Below, one piece after another: positions 32,031 through 42,559 of a stretch of 64,000 nt of DNA. Numbering within the stretch: the first letter of the stretch is position 1; the number at the start of each line of letters is the position of its first letter. The DNA is taken from positions 62,001 through 126,000 of the forward strand of contig NC_132974.1 in assembly GCF_047496725.1 (NCBI RefSeq). The letters run 5' to 3'. The notes beneath the pieces are model-generated. The model did no database searches, was not told where the DNA came from, and saw only the letters and a program-made list of their open reading frames with translations. The DNA is from Anoplolepis gracilipes (lineage: Eukaryota; Arthropoda; Insecta; Hymenoptera; Formicidae). The translations under genes and the position numbers were made by a program.

Positions 32031-32425
32031 ATTGTTTTATTACATATACTATATTATTAATTTTTAAATATAAAGTTTTCTTGTTATTAATAATAGTTTT
32101 TACAGTCTTTATTAATTATTTTTTTGTATTATATTAAATAATTTTTACATTTTTTTGTTATACATTTAGAGCTGTAAGAAAATGTATTATTAAAAAGCAT
32201 TTAACGCAGTTACGCGTTACGCGTTAAGTACTTTTTAACAAGTACGTTTTCTTACAGCTCTAAATGTATAACACAAGGATGTAAAAATTATTTAATACAA
32301 TACAAGGAAATAATTTTTAAAAAAAGAATTAATAAAGACTGTAAAAAATATTATTAATAACAAAAAACTTTATATTTGAAAAGTAAATAATATAGTATAT
32401 ATAATGTAATAACAGTAATATACTT
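32025..32425. repeat. large foldback element, about 190-bp arms
   Basis: The arms meet at GTTACGCGTTACGCGTTAAG (about 32,203-32,230). TTATACATTTAGAGCTGTAA with GAAAATGTA on the left mirrors TTACAGCTCTAAATGTATAA on the right, and pairing continues outward to about 32,040 and 32,420. No ORF. Confidence 0.75.
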
Positions 32426-32782
32426 AATTTAACTTTATCATATACATGTATTGGCAATATATAATAAAACGTATACTAACGTATACACACAAACGTGTAC
32501 TGACCACATATACGTTTGTGTCACTGTGTTGTAACTTAAAATAATGAATGGTGATTTTTCTCACCACCCATGGGGTATCATCAATGGCGCGTTAGGTTTT
32601 TTTACAGTGGATCTTCGCCCGGAGCCATATTGTACCACATTTTATATTATATTATACACATGTGAAGGAAAAAAAGGATAATGAAAAAAATATAAAATAA
32701 AGATATAAATAATTAAAATTAAAATAATTAAAAGACTTTGAAAATTATTAAATATTTTTTTATTTTTTTGTTTTACAAAATT

Positions 32783-33399
32783 TTAAAAATTAAAATAAAA
32801 ATTTTTTATTAAATTGGGGCCCCTTCCTCTTCCTCCTCGGTTGCCTCTTCGGCCCCCTCTTCCTCTTCCTCGGCCACCTCTTTCAAAAAAGCGGCCATCT
32901 CTTTCGTCGCCTCTACCACTATCCCTGCCGTCGCCTCTGCCGCCGCGCTGTTTATACCAGCGGGCACGCGACTGCCCGCCTCCCCTTTTTTTTGTTTTTC
33001 TGAAAAATAAATATATACATAGATAAAAAACAAATGAATGAAATATAAATATAAATTAATATAATTAAATAAAGGAATAAATAATATACCATTTTTACCT
33101 TTTGTTGCTGCTGCTGCTGTTCTTGCGGCCGCTGTTCTTGTGGCCGCTGCTGTTGCTGCAAATGTTGCAACTGTTGATACAACAGTTCCGTTTGTTGTTG
33201 ATGATGTAATATTTGTTGCATCAACAGCTGCACATTTATGGAATTATTTTCTAATTTCAGGTTATTTAATTCTTCCTGAATATCGTCTGCAAAAATAAAA
33301 TATAATAAATTATGTTATAAAAGAGAAAAATTAATCTTTTTATAATATTTTTCCAATAAATATAAATAATAATACTTTAATTTATTACTTACGAGACAT
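32783..33399 (-). CDS. spliced Gln-rich/RGG-rich gene
   Basis: Exons 33,399-33,393 (ATGTCTC before GTAAGT), 33,286-33,099 and 32,999-32,783. Exon 2 gives MSHDIQEELNNLKLENN, a short coiled coil, then a Gln-rich run with RPQEQRPQEQ. In one frame exon 3 reads WYKQRGGRGDGRDSGRG, then FFERGGRGRGRGGRRGN, an RGG box typical of RNA-binding proteins, and ends near 32,783. Simple splicing, however, enters a frame that stops after VACPLV (about 32,952). The mismatch lies at an A8 run (32,985-32,992), so either an indel, an alternative acceptor or slippage is involved. A third frame is Glu-rich. Which product is real is undecided. Confidence 0.4.
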
Positions 33400-33815
33400 C
33401 GTGTCGCTGCGATGATGAAAGAGAAATTAAGTAAAAATCGGCAACTCGGTATATCTGTTATCATTTGTTTTCGTATCCAATAAAATGCTTGCAACGCTTG
33501 CGAACGTTTCAAAGGTAACATTATTTATTTATTTCATACGCTATTTATTTGTTTCACAGCCTTTATCAGATACAATTTTCTTTCGAATAAACGTATCTTT
33601 TATATGTGCCTTGTGAAATTGTTCCTTGCGAGTCGCTTTGAGATTAAATGTATCTTTTGTACGTGTGCTTTGGATGATGTTAAAGATCTGAAGCAATTCT
33701 GATTTTAAGTCTTGACTGTAAGTCTGTATTGTTTAAAAGTTCTACATATTTTTCTTTTTTCTGCATTTCCTTTCGTTCATTCTTTGTTTCAAATTAATTA
33801 AATATTATATTTAAA

Positions 33816-34405
33816 AATGAATGAGATATTAAAAAAAAATATAAGCAAAGCTTTCAAGAAGCTTGGCTTAATGATGATCGAATTAAATCTTGGATACATA
33901 AAGTATCTTCTGATGATAGTTTATATCATTGCATTTTATGCAAAAAAAATTTTTCATGCAACACACCTGTTTTAAGACATGCAGATTCTGCGTGTCACAG
34001 AAATAATACTAAAGAAGATACTTCATCTTTATTAAATAATAATAATAAAGATTCAGATATAAAAATATGTAAAAAAGATAAATTTAGACAACAATGGTTA
34101 GAGATTGAATTATTTAAGCCATGGCTAAGCGAAGTACCACATGACATAAATTCTTTTTTTTGTTCATTTTGCAATAAATCTTTCGTCGGTGGTTTAATGC
34201 AAATTTATCGTCACGCAGAATCCGTATCACATATAAAAATATCTCAAAACAATACAATAGAAACAAAGAATGTAGACGAAAATATAAATATACTGGCTCA
34301 CTTTTGTCGTTTGAAGAGCGAAAAAAATCAGCAGAAATTTGGTATGCCGCATTAATCGCTGATAAGAATATTTCGCATCAAAGTGCAAAAGAAATTCGCA
34401 TCAGT
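33816..34405 (+). pseudogene. double zinc-finger transposase N-terminus
   Basis: One frame reads YKQSFQEAWLNDDRIKSWIH, then YHCILCKKNFSCNTPVLRHA with a later H. It then reads FRQQWLEIELFKPWLSEVPH, then FFCSFCNKSFVGGLMQIYRH. Two C-x2-C...H...H units each follow a W-L-x(3)-F/I-x-x-W-L helix. That duplicated BED-like layout is seen in hAT-like transposases. Near 34,290 the frame slips and SFEERKKSAEIWYAALIAD continues, a segment I recall from the same proteins. No catalytic region follows. Confidence 0.45.
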
Positions 34406-34644
34406 CGGACTGATGCGTGCCGCTCGCGGACCCAACATGGCGCCACCATGCTCCTCCTAAATCAATCTGCGCGGTGGTGGGAAGGGCCCGTTGCGGAGCA
34501 GTTTCGTACGGAGTAACGCGCGAGAGTCGCTCCGATTTCAAATTTGCGATTTTTGTCAACAACCATTGACAGAGACGGGAGATGACGGCAATCTGAAAAC
34601 ACAAAATCTGTCATCGAAAAAAAAGATTAGCAAACGAAGATGTA

Positions 34645-35047
34645 GCTGAACAACCATCTTCATTTCATAATCAAATGTCAATTGTCAATTTGTCCGGGAC
34701 TGATCCAACGACAGAAAAGAAGAAAAAGAAAAAAGGGACCTACACTTGTAACGAGTGTAGAAAAAATTTTGATTACCTATATTTGTTGCGGAGACACGAG
34801 CTCACGTACACTGGCGAGAGACCTCACCAGTGTCCGATGTGCTCAAGGTGAGTAAAGATGGCAATTTTTTTGAGAATAATAATTCTAAATAAAATTTATT
34901 TGAAAAAAAAACATTCTGCATGCTTTAATTCTAAATTAAATCTTTTGCAGATTTAGACAAAAACATCACGTAAAAGAGCACATAAAATGTCATACAGACA
35001 TGAAAAAAAATCCATCTCTCTCAATATTTTCACAATGCGTTATATAA
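34645..35047 (+). pseudogene. C2H2 zinc-finger gene fragment
   Basis: Exon to 34,847 reads EKKKKKKGTYTCNECRKNFD, then LLRRHELTYTGERPHQCPMC. It splices (AAG|GTGAGT; TTTTGCAG) to FRQKHHVKEHIKCHTDMKK, ending in TAA at 35,047. Two fingers with a TGERPHQC linker; the first His pair is present, and the second finger spans the intron. The linker T-x-TGERP is slightly degenerate (YTGERP without the preceding His). It resembles the fingers of lola/Kruppel-type host factors, so it may be a captured or duplicated host exon. Confidence 0.6.
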
Positions 35048-35049
35048 TA

Positions 35050-36085
35050 TATATTTTAAAATTATATATCTATCATATTATAATATAAATAATATTTAAA
35101 ATATATATTAATAATATTTAAAAAATGTTTATAAGCACAATGTATAATAAAATAATTAGAAAAAGAATTTTCTTCTAATTACAAATATAATTATAAATAG
35201 TAATGATTTAAAAAGAGAATTCTAGTAAATTAATCTTTGTCTTGAAAATTAATCAAACCAGGAAATTGCAAACAGTCGCGAGTTTAAGCGTGCGAAACGA
35301 AAATCGGGAGGGTCTTTTTCATAAGCTCAGTCTTAATTCAAGCGGCGCGTTTTATGCAATTATGCATCAAAGAAAAGAACAAAGTTTCTGTGGAAACTTT
35401 TACACGAGGACGGCGAAAAGCGTTTAGTGCCGTTTCTTTATTTCGCAACGTGATTGAAAAATCTTTAAATATATTATTACAATTTTAATAATATAAATTT
35501 AATATTAAAATATTATTAAATCCTCGGGATATTTTTTTCGTCGTTTTATATCTACGCGATTCATCGTATGCATATCATTTCCTGTCAATTCACGACAAAT
35601 TATTGACGGCGGCTATTATTCCCGACTTGCGTCACGACTCTCTGGTTTCTCGAATTCTCTCGGAGAGCTTTACGTCATTCGCACATATCGGTACGCGAAT
35701 TTGGAAAATTGTATGAGTAACTGAAAATTGCCGCTCTTCCGCCTCCCACCTTGAGAAGATGGACTCTTCATTAAGAGTTTATAAGCAATTGCAACGATAA
35801 AAAACGCGACGGTATGATATGTCCGTGTCCGATGACAGTTTTTAAATCTGGTCGGGCAAGCATGTGGGAAATCGTTGATTAACCTTGCTGTCTGACGAAG
35901 CGTCTTTTCAGACAAACTGGCTTAATTGATGTTTATCGCGTATCCGGACGTCGTCGCGTTGCATTTAAGAATCAAGAGTTCCAGAAACTTATGATTACAA
36001 TCGTAAAATCATATATTAATACAAAACATCCGTTTAAATTTTTCTTTTTTTTCTCTTTCCTAATCTGAATATCATCACGTTTAAA
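35050..36085. other. no gene seen
   Basis: AT-rich at the left. 35,250-35,450 and 35,560-35,960 have higher GC and short frames only. I see no family signature. Confidence 0.5.
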
Positions 36086-36089
36086 ATTA

Positions 36090-36304
36090 TGTTTGTATGC
36101 GGCGGTAATCACCCGCCGGACAGTCAGCTGCGCCGCGCCGCTCCTGCCTGCCTTCTATACTCGACGTGTGATTTGCTAACTATTTTTGCTTATAACACAA
36201 AAAATACGCTTCAAATCAAATTTTGGTAAAGGAAAAATTGTCTTAGAAATATGTCAAAAATACGTCATTTTACGGACGGAAGGTTATTCTGGGACATCCT
36301 GTAT
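36090..36304 (-). repeat. half of MITE family M2
   Basis: AATTTTGGTAAAGGAAAAAT, ATTTGCTAACTATTTTTGCT and CAGTCAGCTGCGCCGCGCC recur in the element at 38,341-38,660. It ends TCTGGGACATCCTGTATATA. Confidence 0.65.
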
Positions 36305-36309
36305 ATAAT

Positions 36310-37020
36310 CGTTCGTAAAAAATCTAGTATCTATGTTAATTCTTATGAGTAATCAAGTAATTTTCAGAAATATTTATTGTAGATAATTTGATAATTTTTT
36401 AATATTTCTAAATATAAATTCGTAAGATCTATAATTTGAGAGGTTACACAAGTGTGCATGTATTTATATAATCTGTATGGAAATAGAAATTATAATTATA
36501 AAATATAATGGATATAAATTCATAAGAAATAATTTAATATGTTAGATTAGGTTATAAATTGCAGTACGTTTAATTATTGTGTTAAAACAGTCTATGAAAA
36601 TCCTAATATTGAGTTATTTAGAATATTCTATAGAAGTTCTATGAATAATTCATGGAATTTTGTCAATTCGGAATGTATATATAATATTCCAGAAATATTT
36701 TAATAAATGTAGTATTGAGGATATCATAAATACGTGTGCAAGCAATTCCGTTTTGTAAACAAATACGAGCCAAAATTTAAAGAAAAAAAGTTTCTACAGA
36801 AGTAATTTTTTGTTCGTAAACTTATTGTAATTCTATTTCATTAAAACCTATAGTACAATATATATTTTACAAAAATAAAATAAATAAAAAAGTATAATGA
36901 AATAAACACAAATTAAAAAATTTAAATCAGTAATTGCTTTATATAAACGTTTTGCAGTTTGTATCAATAAAATGAGATAGATTCCAGATTTAAATTGCAT
37001 GAAGGAATATTAGTGAACTT
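36310..37020. other. AT-rich, no gene
   Basis: AT-rich. The last 80 bp (from 36,945) are the left arm of a palindrome whose right arm is 37,337-37,420. Confidence 0.5.
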
Positions 37021-37030
37021 TTAGGTATGA

Positions 37031-37244
37031 GGCTTAGAATCGACTCCACGGGCAGAAAAAGGCAAGGGGTCTTCCGGAAATGATGCAATTGCTCGTTCCC
37101 GGAGGGCCCCGAAAAAGCCCGGGCCAGGCCACCGCAGGAGTTTTAGTGGGTCGGGGACGCGAACACCATCTCAGCGCTCCTAAAACCCACATAACTCAAT
37201 GTTCCGTCCCAGCGGGCATTTTACGTATCTCCTTAAAAAAAAAA
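37031..37244 (+). mobile_element. LINE 3' end with poly(A) and 9-bp duplication
   Basis: The segment is GC-rich, contains GCCACCGCAGGAGTTTTAGT followed by GGGTCGGGGACGC, and ends in A11 (37,234-37,244). The phrase GTTTTAGTGGGT near the 3' end followed by poly(A) is common in insect R1/jockey-type tails. AGGTATGAG occurs immediately before (37,022-37,030) and after (37,245-37,253, sharing the last A), a target-primed insertion signature. It is 5' truncated with no RT sequence. Confidence 0.65.
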
Positions 37245-37253
37245 AGGTATGAG

Positions 37254-37887
37254 TTTAGAAGTCTAGATAAAAAACATTTCGTTAAAGAAAATGTTGTACA
37301 GCAAAATGTTTTTACTAGGCTTCTAAACTCATTTCTAAAAATTCAGAATTATTCTTTCATGTAATTCTTACAGTGGAAATTTATTTTATTTTATGTGTAT
37401 AAATTGCAAAATATATTATCATTAGGTTAGATTTTGATTGGTAATATAAAACAGCTTTAGGATTCCCTTAACAACGATCATAAATAATATTAAAATAAAT
37501 AATAAATACAACAGAAAACAAATAAAACAGAAAAAATGTGCACAATGAGTGAGCGCTTAGTTCATAGATATCAAAATATAGTGCATTATTTAAAAAAATT
37601 TTTTAAAAATATTATCGAAATATAAAAATATGTAAATAATATAAGAATTAAGAAACCAATTTTGTTCTTTTTTAAATATGTATCTGTTTATATATCAGAT
37701 ATAAAACATAAATAATAACCGAAAGGCAAGTACGCATTCGTGTTCTTCTAAAAGAATTTTTTACCGGTTCGGAAAGAATAAAACTTCTATAGAAATACGA
37801 AGAATTACTCACAAAAATGTGTTTAACTCCCAAAACCCTGTCTTTTAAAAGAATTTCCCTTTTATACGCATGGTCACGTGATAACTG

Positions 37888-37905
<18 letters not shown>
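37254..37905 (-). repeat. repeat R2, copy 2 (inverted) with a hairpin end
   Basis: 37,254-37,336 is a hairpin: GAGTTTAGAAG-CTAG with AAAACATTT pairs with AAATGTTTTT-CTAG-CTTCTAAACTC. From there to 37,905 the reverse complement matches 49,085-49,740, including GTATAAAAGGGAAATTC and the start of the palindrome. The LINE tail above has landed in the hairpin border. Confidence 0.7.
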
Positions 37906-37936
<31 letters not shown>

Positions 37937-37939
<3 letters not shown>

Positions 37940-38309
37940 GGTGTCCCAGAATTCGTGGACACGGAATGCACAGCGTGATTGTTCGTGCCAAAAGAGGCAA
38001 TTTTTTCCTCAGCAAAAATGTCGAGAAAAGTTATCATTTTTTGCTAGTTTCCAAATTTTGCTATTATATATCTCTGTAACTAAGTCTTAAATAAAAATTT
38101 TAGTAAACTCTACCTAAAATTAACTGCAGAATATAATTGCATTAATCTTTTAATTCTACAAAGTTTGATTTGCGACAAAACCCATCTTTTTCAATTGCTT
38201 ATAACTGAAAAATTATTGATGCCTCGACATTTTTGCTGAAGAAAAAGTTGCTTCTTTTGACACGGACAATCACGCTGTGTATTCCGTGTCCGCGAATTCT
38301 GGGACACCC

Positions 38310-38311
<2 letters not shown>
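37937..38311. mobile_element. MITE, about 95-bp TIRs, TA target
   Basis: CAGGGTGTCCCAGAATTCGT with GGACACGGAAT at the left is matched by TCCGTGTCCGCGAATTCTGG with GACACCC at the right. Both sides lie in (TA)n. TA-flanked AGGGTGTCCCA ends suggest a Tc1/mariner-mobilised nonautonomous element. Confidence 0.75.
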
Positions 38312-38340
<29 letters not shown>

Positions 38341-38343
<3 letters not shown>

Positions 38344-38660
38344 GGGTGATTCAAAACAACCTGATATTCTTAAAATGACGTATTCTTGAGTGAATTCTAA
38401 CAATAAGACACTTTTTCCTTTACCAAAATTTGATTTAAAGCGTAGTTTTTGAGTTATAAGCAAAATAGTTAGCAAATCACTCGTCGAGTAAAGAAGGCAG
38501 GTAGGAGCGGCGCGGCACAGCTGACCGTCTGATGGGTGATTATCACTACATGAGTCGCTAACTATTTTATTTTATAACATAAAATTATGCTTTAAATAAA
38601 ATTTTGGTGAAGAAGGAAATGTCTTAGAATTACGTTAGGAATACGTGTTCCTTAAAATAA
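38341..38660. mobile_element. MITE family M2, full copy
   Basis: It starts AGGGTGATTCAAAACAACCT. The arms hold ATACTTGAG / GCTAACTATTTTATTTTATA and the related right half GGTGAAGAAGGAAATGTCTT. The centre contains GAGCGGCGCGGCACAGCTGA. Its left half pairs with its right half imperfectly; the right terminus is degraded near 38,660. Confidence 0.55.
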
Positions 38661-38664
38661 CGTT

Positions 38665-39833
38665 ACTTTAATGAGCAAAAATTGTTCCAGATGACCGGCC
38701 GTCGGACGCTGCAATCAGCTGATTGCTACACGCGATGTGTGTATCGGTGAATCGGTAGTGAGTAAATAAAGTAAATTCGTTATCGCGTAATCTGTGTCAA
38801 TTATATAATATTGTGTCAATCGAGTATTGTGTCTGTGATGTCTGTGTCGTCCGTTTTTGAAAAAATATTGATCGACTCTCTCAGCTGAGCCGGAAAATCA
38901 ATATATCGATCGGTCTAAAGTTGTCGACGACAATCGAAGGAGCGTCGCACGGAGACAGTTATTTAAAAAAAAAGGAAAGTCTCGCTCGGGATTTCGGTCA
39001 AAAGAAATGTCTAATAAGTATTACAATTATAATCTGTATAATTATTATTCTTATAAAGATCGATGTAAATTTAAAGAAGTCCCGAGAGTGAAATTTCGAT
39101 GACGCGATTTTTACAAAAATGGCAAATAAACTAGAAACGGATAAACGAAAACCAAAGTAGTAATTAAAATTTTATTAAATTATTGTTACCTTTAAGAGAA
39201 TCGACGAGTATTTGTATTCCTTTATAGGGGTTCAATTTTATAAATAACAGCTTCAAAAGCTTTTTCTTCACCTTTTACAATTTCACAATAAATATTATTG
39301 AAAATATCACTGCAACACTATCACTCGCAGATATCAATTTCCGCACAAAATCACACAACAAAATATCATCAATTCACTATTATTATTTATAAAGAATTGT
39401 TTGAGTTTGGTTATAATGTCACTATTTACTTTCTGACTGTTTTATACCTAATTCTACTGCGCACTCATGAGTTAGCACTGATGTGAGCATCGATAATAGA
39501 GAAATTGCATGAAAAGAGTTTCGCACATAACGTGACAATAACATTCCGCGAAACAATAAAAGCTGCATTATTTAATTATGTATTGAAATATCTAGAATAA
39601 TAAAGTAAAAATAAAAAACACAATGTATTTTGCTAATGTATTGTATCCAACCATTATCCGCAAAGTAATGAAAAATACAACCCAAACTTTAATTAATAAA
39701 AATTTTTAACTTTTTCAAGATATAGTAAAAAAACCTTATATGTTATTGTTATTAAACAATAATTGTGTTTTTTCTTTTCTCTTACGTATTTGTTATTGAA
39801 TGTGTCCAATTTTTGTAAATATATCATATTTTT

Positions 39834-39877
<44 letters not shown>

Positions 39878-39915
39878 AATATATATAATAAATATATATA
39901 AATATATATAATAAA
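38665..39915. other. possible 5' leader, no supported gene
   Basis: 38,690-39,000 is GC-richer with clustered GTGTCTGTGATGTCTG words. A 31-codon Tyr/Asn-rich frame opens at 39,007 (MSNKYYNYNLYNYY). From 39,150 on the DNA is AT-rich with (TA)n at 39,837-39,880. Confidence 0.35.
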
Positions 39916-39917
39916 TA

Positions 39918-40012
39918 TCAAGGTTCTTGGATAATGTAAATCTATAAAAAAAGTGGTTATATTTGTAAATAATTATATTTATATATATATAATTTATATA
40001 TATAAATGAATA

Positions 40013-40047
<35 letters not shown>

Positions 40048-40148
40048 ATATTATTCATTTATATATATAAATTATATATATAAATATAATTATTTACAAA
40101 TATAACCACTTTTTTTATAGATTTACATTATCCAAGAACCTTGATATA
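39918..40148. repeat. near-perfect palindrome, about 110-bp arms
   Basis: ATATCAAGGTTCTTGGATAA, then TGTAAATCTATAAAAAAAGT, and so on to a (TA)n centre near 40,030, is mirrored almost base for base by the right arm, which ends at TTATCCAAGAACCTTGATAT. The right arm runs straight into the coding exon that starts near 40,112. Confidence 0.85.
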
Positions 40149-41966
40149 TCTAAAGACGATGAAGCACTATTAGAAACTTATCAACAAGATATTTACAATT
40201 CAACATTTTTACAGCCACAAGTAGCACTTAAAGGAGAAATTATTACAAAAGAAGTATTAAAATATAGTCATTTTATATGATAATAGTACGTTAAAAAATG
40301 TTTAAATACAGATTCTTTAATATGATCTTTTTTATTAATTTTTAGATTATCAAAAAAGTTATTTTAGAAAATCCATGTGGAAAAGATATCTCTGAAGGAT
40401 ACAATATAAAAGGATTTTTAAGTGATAGAAATAGAAGACGAATGAGTAACATAGTAGTTACCCAAATGCTTATTTTGAAAAAAGAATTAAAACGTCCATT
40501 ACTTCATTAGATAAATATCAATTTGCTAAAACTATAGTAAAACTTTTTCCGAAATTACGAATTCCGGAAACCTGTAATAGGATATGTAAATATAAAACAC
40601 GTTATTTAAACAGTATATTAAAATGTAAATTCCATTAATTAATTAAAATGAAATTTTTTACATTTATAATTTATTGGTTTTTAGGAATCTTTTTATGATC
40701 CAGTAACTAAAACAGGTTATTTAGCAAATAGGCTGTCCAACGTAACAAGAGATCCAATGTAAAAAGAAAAAGACAGTGCAATGAAGAGTCTGAAAATAAT
40801 ATAAACAATGTAAACGTTAATATTACACAAGATGAAAATGAGAAATTAACCCAAGCACAAAATTGATGATATCACTCTTTTCCTCAAAAGTGCCACACAA
40901 GACTAAAATCATTTCACAAATTATTTCCAAACATAAAGATACATTTCAATACAGAAGAAAATTTTGTTTAAATATTAATTTTTTTGATATATTTCCAAGA
41001 TTCTTTAGATACACCTGAATTGGTAAGTTATTAATATAAGTAATTTTTTTACAAGTATATAAAAAAATAAAATATAAATAAAATAAATAAAAAATAAGAT
41101 ATGTGTAAAAAATAAAATAAATATATAATAATATATTAATTATATATTTATATTTTCAATATAATATGTATATGATAGATAAATAAAATATATAAAATTC
41201 TTTATTATTATGTAATTATTTTTTATCTAATTGGCTTTTGTAAATTGAAGAAGAATATAAACTGTTATTTCCCAAATATAATGATTTCTTCTTAAAAGAA
41301 TTTATCAAATATTGTGAAATTATTCTAAGAGTTTTTTCCAAGACTGATTATGAAATATATCCTTCAGTAGATAAATTAAAAGAAGGCAATGAATATAATA
41401 TTTAATACAGTTAATACAATTTCATTTAGTAATATATACATACACGAGCTATTTTAGCATTATGTCGACTTCTTCCTCCGACAGCTAGGGGAAAAAATAA
41501 AGCTTCAAGAGAAAAATCCACTGCAGTTTTGGAAAAAATTATTTTATTTAAAAAGGTATATATATATAATATTTAATAATTTTAACTAGCCAGAGGAGTC
41601 ATTATACCTTGTTATGCATTTATTGTTTTCTCTTTTTTTCTAGAATGCTACGCCCTTAGAATCAAGAGAATCAGAGTCAAGAGAAAAGACTCACTCACGT
41701 ATAGTCGCTATAGGCTCTACCAAAGCAGCTGTAGCTCAGTACTTTTTAAATGTAGCCAACAAGTTTATTCTATTTCAGGCACAAGATTTTATAAAGGCTT
41801 TTGACATTTTGTTTAAAAGTCATTTCGTTTTTAATACGCAGTACGATTCGAATCTGGTAAGCTTCTACAGATTTATAGAAACATATTTTTATAAAATAAA
41901 TAATGGTCCTGTGACTCCACGCGTAAGAGAAGTATATACATTTCTACGAAACCAAATGGACACATA
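40112..41966 (+). pseudogene. multi-exon gene of an unclassified transposon
   Basis: Exon-like pieces: 40,112-40,280 (LDISKDDEALLETYQQDIYN), 40,345-40,590 (NPCGKDISEGYNIKGFLSD, later FAKTIVKLFPKLRIPETC), 40,685-40,760 (ESFYDPVTKTGYLANRLSNV), 41,248-41,405 (EEYKLLFPKYNDFFLKEF), 41,450-41,558 (RAILALCRLLPPTARGKN) and 41,642-41,966 (HSRIVAIGSTKAAVAQYFLN to NNGPVTPRVREVYTFLRNQ). The run of an IV-x-LFP helix, a YDP-x-TxTGYL-x-NRL segment and a final domain with IG...A..F..A fits a protein family I remember from insect and cnidarian transposons but cannot name. Frame changes near 40,470 and a stop after SNVTRDPM show decay. Confidence 0.45.
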
Positions 41967-42108
41967 AATTTAATCTCCTTGTTTTAACTGCATTATTATT
42001 CAGTTGCATACTAAATGTGTTATATTCATTGAAACTGAACTTTTTCAACGTTTAGTTTACATATTATTAATTAATTTTATTTTATTAATTAAGACATTTA
42101 TTTTCAAG

Positions 42109-42558
42109 ATGCCTTATATGTGTACGAACTGTACTTATGTTCGAAATTCAATTAATGAATTATGTCGATATTTAAGAATAATTCATTCTTTTTATGAAAG
42201 TTCGCAATTAAAATTAAAATGTTGTTTTTCAAATTGTCCTTGTATTTTCAAAACTTATTTAGGATTTAGGAAACATTTAATTAAATATAAGCTAAACGTT
42301 AAAAAAGTTTGTAGTATAAATGATTCAAATAATTCGACAGAAATTCCTTCAAATGATAGTTTTCATATTTATAAAAATTTAAAAACAATTAATAATAATG
42401 AGTCAAATAATTCGACAGAAAGTCCTCCAAATGATAGTTTTAATACTTATAAAAATTTAAAAACATTTAATAATAAAGGGTCAAATAATTCGACAGAAAT
42501 TCCTCCAAATGATAGTTTAAATATTTATAAAAATTTTAATTATTATTTGTTTGTTTAG
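42109..42558 (+). CDS. C2H2-type ORF with 81-bp internal repeats
   Basis: The likely start is ATG 42,109 (MPYMCTNCTYVRNSINELCR); an upstream ATG at 42,004 adds a hydrophobic stretch. CTNC...H is the first finger, and KLKCCFSNCPCIFKTYLGFR with a later His-poor end is the second. Then come three repeats of about 27 residues (NNSTEIPSNDSFHIYKNLKT). This two-finger head (Y-x-C-x2-C, then LKLKCC-x(3)-C) is the usual N-terminus of the LPKDxRT-type transposon protein, of which 10,678-11,073 is a later segment. Here the ORF ends before that segment. Confidence 0.45.
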   Translation: MPYMCTNCTYVRNSINELCRYLRIIHSFYESSQLKLKCCFSNCPCIFKTYLGFRKHLIKYKLNVKKVCSINDSNNSTEIPSNDSFHIYKNLKTINNNESNNSTESPPNDSFNTYKNLKTFNNKGSNNSTEIPPNDSLNIYKNFNYYLFV

Positions 42559-42559
42559 G

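Noticed and set aside
42004..42108. upstream ATG adding a hydrophobic leader to the C2H2 ORF
   Set aside because: Low-complexity Leu/Ile sequence before a zinc-finger protein is implausible; ATG 42,109 fits the family start.
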